Positions 1 to 5,618 of a stretch of 9,426 nucleotides of DNA are shown here, piece after piece. Made by a program: the position numbers and the translations under genes. The DNA lies in NCBI GenBank assembly GCA_946614685.1, contig CAMOHF010000023.1:1-9426 (forward strand), written 5' to 3'. This DNA comes from an uncultured Clostridia bacterium. GTDB lineage: Bacteria; Bacillota; Clostridia; Lachnospirales; Lachnospiraceae. The notes beneath the pieces were generated by a model. That model searched no databases. It had not been told where the DNA came from and worked only from the letters and a program-made list of their open reading frames with translations. Numbering within the stretch: the first letter of the stretch is position 1; every line of letters begins with the position of its first letter.

Positions 1-14
1 CTACGGTTTTCTGC

Positions 15-44
15 ATAATATCACTACGATGTAATAACTGTCAA
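15..44 (-). promoter_or_regulatory. Strong leftward promoter at the window edge
   Basis: On the minus strand a perfect -35 box TTGACA (44-39) is followed by an 18-base spacer and the -10 box TATTAT (20-15). A TG dinucleotide sits one base before the -10, giving the extended form TGATATTAT. Transcription would begin near base 8 and run left out of the window, so the gene served is not visible. The promoter begins 25 bases past the end of the leucine-rich-repeat gene, so it most likely starts a new unit rather than serving anything here. Confidence 0.7.
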
Positions 45-47
45 GGT

Positions 48-59
48 GTTTTCGAAAAC
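48..59. repeat. Perfect 12-base palindrome beside the edge promoter
   Basis: GTTTTCGAAAAC reads the same on both strands and ends three bases upstream of the -35 box of the edge promoter. An overlapping inverted repeat, CGAAAA-CT-TTTTCG (53-66), lies between it and the stop codon of the leucine-rich-repeat gene. The palindrome could be a repressor or activator site, or part of a weak transcription end for the upstream operon. The stem has only one central CG pair besides its end G-C pairs, so a strong intrinsic terminator is unlikely. Confidence 0.45.
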
Positions 60-68
60 TTTTTCGGA

Positions 69-845
69 TTAAAGCACAAAAGCATCAAAAATGTCCTTTT
101 TGTTTCTCCGGATCAGCAGACTTTTTAATTCCAGCGCTTCATCCGGAAGCGTGCGGATCAGCCTGTCACATACCTCATCGGAAAGAAGCCCCAATTCCTC
201 AAAGAGCGTTACCGTCTCCTCCAGGCGCTCTCTCCGGTTTCCCAGTGCCTCATAGGTCTCCTCATGCGCCGCAAGTTCTCTTGCACACAGTTCCTTCATC
301 TTTCCGGACACGGGAAAACATCCGTCATATAGCAGCCGCTCGATCATCAGATCAGCCTTTCGCTTTCTCTTTTGTCTACAGTAATAGACAATATCGTTCA
401 TCGGATCCTCGTAGTCCTCCTCACCGCCCGCAAGGAACGGCGAGAATCCTGCAGCATCCGGCGCAGAAAGATACGCTTCAAATGCATCGTCCCACCTGCC
501 GATCCATCCGGGGCTTCCGACCTCCTTCGGCGAAAGAAGTGTCGTGTCGGTGAGATACCTTATGGCCACTGCAAACAGAAATGCCTCTCCGCATTTTTTC
601 GGATCCGTTTCGTCCATGGCAGTCTCCCGGTCTCCTTCATACACAAAGACAGAGCGAAGGTTGTCACACTCCGCAAAGCTGTTGGTGGGAAGTGTTTCCA
701 CACTTCTCGGAATCGCGATCCTGCCAAGTCTTGTGCACTGTGCAAAGGCGTAGGCCCCGATGCAGGCTGTCCCTGCAGGAACCACAAAGCTTGTAAGATC
801 CGTTCTTCCGAGGTATTCCTTCTTTTGAATCTCCGTACCGCTCAT
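69..845 (-). CDS. Cytoplasmic BspA-type leucine-rich-repeat protein with helical C-terminal part
   Basis: The 258-residue product has two to three LRR_5 (BspA-like) repeats at about residues 11-69, seen in the pattern IGAYAFAQCTRLGRIAIP followed by LPTNSFAECDNLRSVFV. The remainder (about 85-258) is charged and predicted helical, with a basic stretch QKRKRK at 158-163 and no domain I recognise. There is no signal peptide, membrane segment or cell-wall anchor, unlike the secreted BspA adhesins, so it should act inside the cell, probably as a binding or scaffold protein (inference). The start is ATG 845, three bases after the helicase stop; the junction reads TAG-TAA-ATG, two stops in tandem. 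A GAGGA ribosome site lies 11 bases upstream inside the helicase gene, a somewhat long spacing. The tight coupling suggests the two proteins are needed together. The domain call is solid; the biochemical role is unknown. Confidence 0.8.
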   Translation of the reverse strand: MSGTEIQKKEYLGRTDLTSFVVPAGTACIGAYAFAQCTRLGRIAIPRSVETLPTNSFAECDNLRSVFVYEGDRETAMDETDPKKCGEAFLFAVAIRYLTDTTLLSPKEVGSPGWIGRWDDAFEAYLSAPDAAGFSPFLAGGEEDYEDPMNDIVYYCRQKRKRKADLMIERLLYDGCFPVSGKMKELCARELAAHEETYEALGNRRERLEETVTLFEELGLLSDEVCDRLIRTLPDEALELKSLLIRRNKKDIFDAFVL

Positions 846-848
846 TTA

Positions 849-2720
849 CTATTTCTTCCTCGTCTTTTTTTCCTGTTTTTTCTTAGGTCCGCCCGCTTCC
901 TCGACAAAACGCGAGGGCAGATTTTCGATAGAGAACAGCGTAAGCCTTTCCTTGGCACGCGTAAGCCCGACATAGAACAGCCTGCGTTCTTCCTCAAGTT
1001 CGCCTGCGGTAAGTCCGGCTTCGTTTGACGGGAAAACACCGTCGAACACATCCGTGATCCAGACTTCTTCATACTCAAGCCCCTTCGACGAATGTATCGT
1101 GGAAAGGATCAGATTCGGATTCACCGGATGTTCTCCCTCGCGGATGATGCGTCTTAGGTCCGAGAGTCTCTCCAGAAATCCCTGCGCCGTCTTTTCACGG
1201 GAGGCGATGGATGTAAGCACAAAGATAGCACCCATATCGATCCTTCCCTGTTTCAGGTAGGACTCGTACTCCATCTCATTTAGAATCCTGTCGATTGCCT
1301 TCGCCGGCCTGTCACTCAGAAGATTACGGAAGGCCGCGGCAAGTTCCGCACATCTTTTTTTCACCCCCGGCTTGATGGTCGGATGTTGCTGCACTGCGGC
1401 AGGGATCGATGTTCCCGTACGTCCGGCATGAAGGACCACCTGTTCCATCTGTCGCTTGGTCAGATACGACCTGCACTTATAATACAGTTTGGAAAACAGT
1501 TCTCCGTCGGAAGGTGACATTGCGAAACGAAAGAAGTTCGTGATATCCGTCACAACCCGGTTGGAAAAGAAGGTAAGATCCGACTCCCGGAGCGTAAACG
1601 GTATCCCCTGGCGTTCCAAAAGATCCGCAAGCGGAATAATACTCTCATGATCCCGAAAGAGAATTGCCGTCCGATTCGTTACAGACTCCGCCACCCGAAG
1701 CAGTTCCTCCGTCTGCGACTCTCTTTTCTTCACTTTGACAAAACGGATCGCTTCCCCCTTCGGCCGGTGGGTGATCATCTGCTTTTCATATCTGTTCACA
1801 TTGTTTTTGATCACGCGGTTTGCGGCTTCCACCACGGAGCCGACACTGCGATAGTTCTCACGCATGGTTAGGATCTTTGCACCCGGATGATCCTCACCGA
1901 AGGATAAAAGCGCCTTCGGATATGCTGCCCGAAAGCCGTAGATACTCTGATCCTCGTCACCGACCATAAAGAGGTTTCCACGATCTCCCGCAAGCAACGC
2001 AATGATCTTATGCTGGATCAGAGATGTATCCTGTGCTTCATCCACACAGATGTAGGGATACAGTTCCCTGAAATAGGAAAGCAGCTCCGGGACCCCGCTA
2101 AGCAATCGGTAAGCATACACGAGCTGATCGTCATAATCCATCAGTCCCTTGCTTCGAAGAAAGGCATTATAGTCGCAGAAAACTTCATATATGGGAAGTC
2201 GTTCCTTCTTGCCGAGTTTTTTGATCTCATCCTCCGCAAGCATCATATTCTTGATATAGGTGATCCATTTTTTAATGTTCGCGATCTCATTTTCCGTCGG
2301 ATAATCTCCGGTATGCTTTTCAAAGCTTCTGGAGAGCACGATACCCGCGGTTCTCTCATCATCCAAGAGCGCAAAGCTCTCCCGGCCGATCATGGACGCA
2401 TACTTTAGAATGATCTTGGCACAGACGCCGTTTAATGTACGAAACTCCGGCAGACTTCCCGCTTCATCACCGAAAATCCGGACGAAGCGTTCCCGCATAT
2501 CTTTCGTTGCGGAGACCGTGTATGTAAGTGTCAGGATCCTGTCGGTCGGTACACCCTTTACAAAGATCATATACCCAAGCCGCGTGACAAGCACCGTCGT
2601 CTTTCCGCTTCCGGGCACGGCAAGAACAAGCACGAATCCCTCCGTGCTCTCCACCGCCAGTTTCTGGTCTTCATTCAGTCCGGCTTCGTACCGGTCACGA
2701 AATGTCTGTTCTTTGATCAA
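849..2720 (-). CDS. Compact UvrD/PcrA-type superfamily 1 ATP-dependent helicase
   Basis: With the TTG start at 2720 the product is 623 residues, shorter than typical PcrA/UvrD (about 720). All core motifs are visible: Q-motif LNEDQ (15-19), Walker A AVPGSGKTT (34-42), motif Ia TLTYTVSATKDMRERF (64-79), Walker B DEAQD (227-231), motif III GDEDQSIYGFR (254-264), motif IV RENYRS (287-292), motif V STIHSSKGLE (540-549) and motif VI with YVGLTRAKERL (583-593). It should therefore be an ATP-driven 3'-to-5' DNA translocase or helicase. Motif Ib reads TLNGVC (95-100), with Asn where PcrA/UvrD have His. The chain ends soon after the SRF segment in a lysine-rich tail (610-623), so the PcrA C-terminal extension is missing and no nuclease domain is present. 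The open frame extends upstream to 2873, but that part lies inside the membrane-protein gene and has no helicase homology. It is probably not the housekeeping PcrA, but an accessory paralogue (inference). Confidence 0.9.
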   Translation of the reverse strand: MIKEQTFRDRYEAGLNEDQKLAVESTEGFVLVLAVPGSGKTTVLVTRLGYMIFVKGVPTDRILTLTYTVSATKDMRERFVRIFGDEAGSLPEFRTLNGVCAKIILKYASMIGRESFALLDDERTAGIVLSRSFEKHTGDYPTENEIANIKKWITYIKNMMLAEDEIKKLGKKERLPIYEVFCDYNAFLRSKGLMDYDDQLVYAYRLLSGVPELLSYFRELYPYICVDEAQDTSLIQHKIIALLAGDRGNLFMVGDEDQSIYGFRAAYPKALLSFGEDHPGAKILTMRENYRSVGSVVEAANRVIKNNVNRYEKQMITHRPKGEAIRFVKVKKRESQTEELLRVAESVTNRTAILFRDHESIIPLADLLERQGIPFTLRESDLTFFSNRVVTDITNFFRFAMSPSDGELFSKLYYKCRSYLTKRQMEQVVLHAGRTGTSIPAAVQQHPTIKPGVKKRCAELAAAFRNLLSDRPAKAIDRILNEMEYESYLKQGRIDMGAIFVLTSIASREKTAQGFLERLSDLRRIIREGEHPVNPNLILSTIHSSKGLEYEEVWITDVFDGVFPSNEAGLTAGELEEERRLFYVGLTRAKERLTLFSIENLPSRFVEEAGGPKKKQEKKTRKK

Positions 2721-2732
2721 TGTTTTTTCCTT
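2717..2732 (-). promoter_or_regulatory. Ribosome site and TTGA overlap deciding the helicase start
   Basis: AAGGAA (2732-2727) precedes a TTG start codon (2720-2718) by about seven bases. The TGA stop of the membrane-protein gene (2719-2717) overlaps that start as TTGA, the TTG equivalent of the common ATGA arrangement for coupled translation. No ATG lies between this point and the Q-motif, so TTG is the only start consistent with both the signal and the domain boundary. Confidence 0.8.
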
Positions 2733-3367
2733 TTTCGTTGATTGGTTAAGTTGGATAAGAAACGAAGAATCACGGCTGCCAGCCAGTTGGCAAAGACAAT
2801 GCCCATAAAGATGGCAACACTTGCGAAGGCACCCCAGTTTAAGAAACCGTACCAGTCGTTCGTATCCGGCCATGCGCCCACACCGTTTAAGAGAATGTTG
2901 ATCAGGTAGGCGTAGCCGTAGACGGCGCTCGGAACAGCCGCAAGAAGCGTTGCGAGAAATGGAATCTTTCCGTCCGTTTTCATAATCAGAAAATCAGCTA
3001 TGGCAACAAGGGGAACGATCAGGTGGAACCACAGATTTGCATGCTGATACAGATTGAGATCGGGGTAAGCCGGCGCAAGAAAGCACACCACGACAAGAAA
3101 GGTCAAAGTGACACAGGAGGCAGCGACAAGCTTTGTCTTAGTAAGACGCTTGCCGTCACCCCACAGGTCTCTTCTTAGCTGAAGGATTGCGACAATCCCA
3201 CAGAATTCATTGGATAATACTGTAAAGTATTTGAAATTTCCGATACCGGAAGAAGTAAGTCCCGTACCGTTACCGGAATGTGTAAACATGATGATCGTGC
3301 CGATCAGTGTAAAGATGATAATCAATACATTGGTGATGAAGGAAAAGAGTTTTCTGTAACTGATCAT
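2717..3367 (-). CDS. Six-helix membrane protein, Pr6Pr / AIG1-FAR17a-like
   Basis: The 216-residue product has six hydrophobic segments at about 9-28, 45-64, 79-98, 110-129, 135-161 and 178-203, and a basic cytoplasmic tail (RKRKKH). FKYFTVLSN (45-53) and HLIVPLVAIADFLIM (115-129) match the pattern I know from the bacterial Pr6Pr membrane family, which resembles eukaryotic AIG1/ADTRP. In AIG1 and ADTRP an intramembrane Thr and a His form the active site of a lipid (FAHFA) hydrolase; Thr49 and His115 sit in comparable places here, but this equivalence is from memory and not aligned. ATG 3367 follows GGAAG by seven bases. It is the first gene after a clear promoter and its stop overlaps the helicase start, so it leads the three-gene unit. 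Whether it works with the helicase or is just co-transcribed cannot be told from sequence. Confidence 0.75.
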   Translation of the reverse strand: MISYRKLFSFITNVLIIIFTLIGTIIMFTHSGNGTGLTSSGIGNFKYFTVLSNEFCGIVAILQLRRDLWGDGKRLTKTKLVAASCVTLTFLVVVCFLAPAYPDLNLYQHANLWFHLIVPLVAIADFLIMKTDGKIPFLATLLAAVPSAVYGYAYLINILLNGVGAWPDTNDWYGFLNWGAFASVAIFMGIVFANWLAAVILRFLSNLTNQRKRKKH

Positions 3368-3406
3368 GGCGTCACTTCCGTTTCTTACTGTCTTTCTTAC
3401 GCCATC

Positions 3407-3435
3407 ATTATATCACGATTTTCTTTTCCGTTCCA
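3407..3435 (-). promoter_or_regulatory. Promoter of the membrane protein-helicase-LRR unit
   Basis: On the minus strand a perfect TATAAT -10 box (3412-3407) is preceded by TG with one base between (extended form TGATATAAT). At a 17-base spacing the -35 region reads TGGAAC (3435-3430), a poor match that the extended -10 would compensate. Transcription should start near 3400, leaving a leader of roughly 33 bases before ATG 3367. The 95-base gap (3368-3462) after pdxY contains nothing else recognisable, and no G/C-rich hairpin with a T-run ends pdxY there. Confidence 0.7.
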
Positions 3436-3462
3436 CCGACAGGTCAAAATGCGGACAGAAGC

Positions 3463-4305
3463 CTATGCTCTTGCTTCCTCCAGTTTTTTAACAAGTGAAG
3501 GAATGGTCGCCTCAAAGTCCACGCCGTACCAGGGCTTTGCGGGGTTCTCCAGTGTTGCGCGGATGGTTTCCGCCGTGTAATCCGCTGCGATGGCGAAGGC
3601 CTTCTGCATCGGGATTCCCTGTACCAAAGCGCCGATGCTGACAGAGGAGAAGATATCTCCTGTTCCGTGATAAGCCGCATCCACACGGTCATTCTGATAG
3701 GTAAAGTACTCTCCGGTTTCCGTGTTGTATCCGTAAACACCGGTCTTTCCTTCGGAAAGAGATACGCCGGTTACAACGACAACCTTCGATCCGAGCTTGG
3801 CAAGTCCCGCGAGCAGTTCCTTCACATATGCTTCGTCGTACTCCTCCTTGTAGGGAAGTCCGGTCATAAATGCCGCCTCAGTGATATTCGGAACGATGAT
3901 GTCCGCCTCGCCGCAGAGCTTTGCATTTTCTTTTGCATAATTCTCATCAAATGCCGGGTAGAGTTTTCCGTTATCAGCCATAACGGGATCGATAAAGATC
4001 TTGGTATCTCCCGTGCCGAACTCCTTGAAGATCTCACGGACGATATCCATCTGCTCTGTGGTTCCGAGATATCCTGTATAGATCGCGTCAAAGGTTACCC
4101 CCTGCGACTTCCAGTGTCTGATGATGGGCAGCATCTCGTCTGTCAGATCCTTCACCGTAAATCCCTCAAACATGGTGTGCGTGGAAAGCACGGCCGAGGG
4201 GAGGATCACAGTCTCTACGCCCATAGCAGAGATCACGGGAAGCGCTACGGTGATGGAGCACTTTCCGAGGCAGGAGATATCCTGGATGGTCAAAATTCTT
4301 TTCAT
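3463..4305 (-). CDS. pdxY: Pyridoxamine/pyridoxal kinase (vitamin B6 salvage)
   Basis: The 280-residue cytosolic enzyme belongs to the ribokinase-like PdxK/PdxY group and should phosphorylate pyridoxal or pyridoxamine with ATP to feed the pyridoxal phosphate pool. Diagnostic segments are the N-terminal QDISCLGKCS (8-17), LSTHT (40-44) at the substrate pocket, FIDPVMADNGKLY (104-116), PNITEAA (139-145) and the anion-hole motif HGTGD (213-217) with the catalytic Asp217. I start the gene at ATG 4305, which has AAAGGAAG eight bases upstream and begins MKRILTIQD as expected; the frame stays open to a TTG at 4329, but that has no matching ribosome site. It ends in TAG. A strong promoter of its own lies upstream and it is divergent from mnmA. 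Pyridoxal versus pyridoxamine preference, or a side activity on hydroxymethylpyrimidine, cannot be read from sequence. Confidence 0.9.
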   Translation of the reverse strand: MKRILTIQDISCLGKCSITVALPVISAMGVETVILPSAVLSTHTMFEGFTVKDLTDEMLPIIRHWKSQGVTFDAIYTGYLGTTEQMDIVREIFKEFGTGDTKIFIDPVMADNGKLYPAFDENYAKENAKLCGEADIIVPNITEAAFMTGLPYKEEYDEAYVKELLAGLAKLGSKVVVVTGVSLSEGKTGVYGYNTETGEYFTYQNDRVDAAYHGTGDIFSSVSIGALVQGIPMQKAFAIAADYTAETIRATLENPAKPWYGVDFEATIPSLVKKLEEARA

Positions 4306-4356
4306 AATTGCATCTTCCTTTCTTAGCAAAAACGCATGGTGTTACTACAAGCATAT

Positions 4357-4385
4357 ATATAATCACCCTTCGGAAAATTTGTCAA
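4357..4385 (-). promoter_or_regulatory. Promoter of pdxY
   Basis: On the minus strand a perfect TTGACA -35 box (4385-4380) is followed by 17 bases and TTATAT (4362-4357), or TATATA one base further on. TG precedes the -10 by one base (TGATTATAT). The expected transcript start near 4350 gives a leader of about 45 bases, too short for a known riboswitch class. Confidence 0.75.
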
Positions 4386-4390
4386 CGAAA

Positions 4391-4416
4391 TATCATAAAT
4401 CGAAACTTTTTATCAT
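4391..4416. repeat. Direct repeat TATCAT at 20-base spacing upstream of the pdxY promoter
   Basis: TATCAT occurs at 4391-4396 and again at 4411-4416, in an A/T-rich stretch directly upstream of the pdxY -35 box. The 20-base spacing is about two helical turns, putting both copies on one face of the DNA. They could be paired regulator half-sites or simply part of an A/T-rich upstream element. With a six-base unit, chance is a real possibility. Confidence 0.25.
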
Positions 4417-4457
4417 CATAGTTACATAAGGCTAACCGGCGCAAACGTCCGCCTACC

Positions 4458-4486
4458 TTGTCAGTATGTGAAAAATATGGCATAAT
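4458..4486 (+). promoter_or_regulatory. Promoter of mnmA
   Basis: TTGTCA (4458-4463) and CATAAT (4481-4486) are separated by exactly 17 bases, each matching consensus at five of six positions, and the -10 is extended (TGGCATAAT). The start of transcription should fall near 4493, giving a leader of only about 23 bases that holds the ribosome site AAGGCGG (4501-4507), eight bases before the ATG. It lies back to back with the pdxY promoter; the two -35 boxes are 72 bases apart. Confidence 0.75.
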
Positions 4487-4515
4487 GTGAAAAAATCAAA
4501 AAGGCGGAACTACCG

Positions 4516-5610
4516 ATGGAGCAAAGAGAAACATTCAATGAATCAAAGACGGCCCTGATTGCCATGAGCGGCGGTGTCGACAGCAGCGTGGCAGCCATGC
4601 TTACCATGCAGATGGGGTATGACTGCATCGGATGTACCATGCGGCTTTATGACAACGATATGATCGGTGAGGATCTTCTCGGAAGTTGCTGCAGCGTCAA
4701 AGAAACCGAAGATGCAAGGTCCGTCTGCGAAAACCTTTCTCTGCCTTACCGCATTTTACACTGTGAGACGGAATTCAGGGACAGAGTCATCGAGCCCTTT
4801 GTATCGAGCTACGAGAAGGGAGAAACACCGAATCCCTGCATCCTCTGCAACCGTCATCTGAAGTTTGATACGCTGTACCAAAAGGGCCGTGAGATGGGCT
4901 TTTCCACCATCGTGACCGGGCATTACGCAAGGATCGTGAAATCCGGCGATCACTTTTACCTGAAGACCGCTGTGGATCCGTCCAAGGATCAGAGTTATGT
5001 GCTCTACTCCATGACGGAGGACCAGCTGCGTCACACCCTCTTCCCGCTCGGCGACTATACCAAGGATCAGGTCCGTGCCCTTGCTGCCGAAGCAGGTTTT
5101 AGAAATGCCGAAAAAGCGGAAAGCCAGGATATCTGCTTTGTCCCCGACGGAGACTATCCCGCCATGATCGAGCGCTACAGAAACCGCACCTATCCCGAGG
5201 GTGACTTTGTCGACACCGAGGGACATGTACTTGGCAGACACAAGGGCATCATCCACTATACCGTCGGACAGCGTCGCGGCCTCGGCATCGCTTCCGAGGG
5301 CAGGCTCTACGTAAAGTGCCTGGATGTACCGAACAACCGGGTCGTTCTCTCCGACAACGAGCGTCTGTTTGAGAAGGATCTCACCTTTCGTGACTTCCAT
5401 TGGATCACCGGTGCAAAGCCCACCGGAAACGTCGAAGTATCAGCCAAGATCCGCTACAGGCACGGAGCGCAGCCCGCCACCTTAATCCCCATAGACGAAA
5501 AACACGCCGCACTTCACTTTCGCGAAGCACAGCGTGCCATCACACCGGGTCAGTCGGTGGTACTCTATGACGGTGATACCGTATTGGGCGGTGGAACAAT
5601 CACCGGTTAA
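4516..5610 (+). CDS. mnmA: tRNA-specific 2-thiouridylase MnmA
   Basis: The 364-residue product, normal for the family, makes the 2-thiouridine at wobble position 34 of tRNAs for Lys, Glu and Gln, using ATP to activate the base and sulfur supplied by a cysteine desulfurase. The ATP-pyrophosphatase loop SGGVDSS is at 18-24. TPNPCILCNRHLKF (104-117) carries the catalytic cysteine at 111, and SQDICFVPDG holds the second one at 207; TGHYAR (134-139) and KDQSYVLY (157-164) are further signatures. Cys108 adds a CxxC arrangement where E. coli MnmA has Asp. The C-terminal third is the usual beta-barrel RNA-binding region. It is a single-gene unit with its own promoter, and it faces pncB across an 8-base gap, so transcription must end inside or beyond the neighbouring gene. 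Confidence 0.96.
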   Translation: MEQRETFNESKTALIAMSGGVDSSVAAMLTMQMGYDCIGCTMRLYDNDMIGEDLLGSCCSVKETEDARSVCENLSLPYRILHCETEFRDRVIEPFVSSYEKGETPNPCILCNRHLKFDTLYQKGREMGFSTIVTGHYARIVKSGDHFYLKTAVDPSKDQSYVLYSMTEDQLRHTLFPLGDYTKDQVRALAAEAGFRNAEKAESQDICFVPDGDYPAMIERYRNRTYPEGDFVDTEGHVLGRHKGIIHYTVGQRRGLGIASEGRLYVKCLDVPNNRVVLSDNERLFEKDLTFRDFHWITGAKPTGNVEVSAKIRYRHGAQPATLIPIDEKHAALHFREAQRAITPGQSVVLYDGDTVLGGGTITG

Positions 5611-5618
5611 TCTTAAAA

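Noticed and set aside
69..845. Secreted BspA-type surface adhesin
   Set aside because: No signal peptide, anchor or long repeat array is present, and the gene is tightly joined to a cytoplasmic helicase.
372..1028. Plus-strand 218-codon open frame over the LRR gene and helicase 3' end
   Set aside because: Antisense shadow with cysteine- and arginine-rich low-plausibility sequence and no recognisable domain.
849..2873. A Gabija-like defence system based on the UvrD-type helicase
   Set aside because: Gabija needs a GajA OLD-family ATPase-nuclease next to the helicase; the neighbours here are a membrane protein and an LRR protein, and no nuclease motif is visible.
3368..3462. Intrinsic terminator after pdxY
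   Set aside because: Only four-base complementary stretches with long loops are found and no T-run follows, so I do not call one.
3667..4326. Plus-strand 219-codon open frame opposite pdxY
   Set aside because: It lies within the clear kinase gene on the other strand and shows no promoter, ribosome site or domain.
4437..4454. Inverted repeat GGCG/CGCC just upstream of the mnmA -35 box
   Set aside because: A four-base stem with an eight-base loop is expected by chance and gives no convincing operator.
4756..5400. Minus-strand 214-codon open frame opposite mnmA
   Set aside because: Complete overlap with a confidently identified enzyme; no independent coding evidence.
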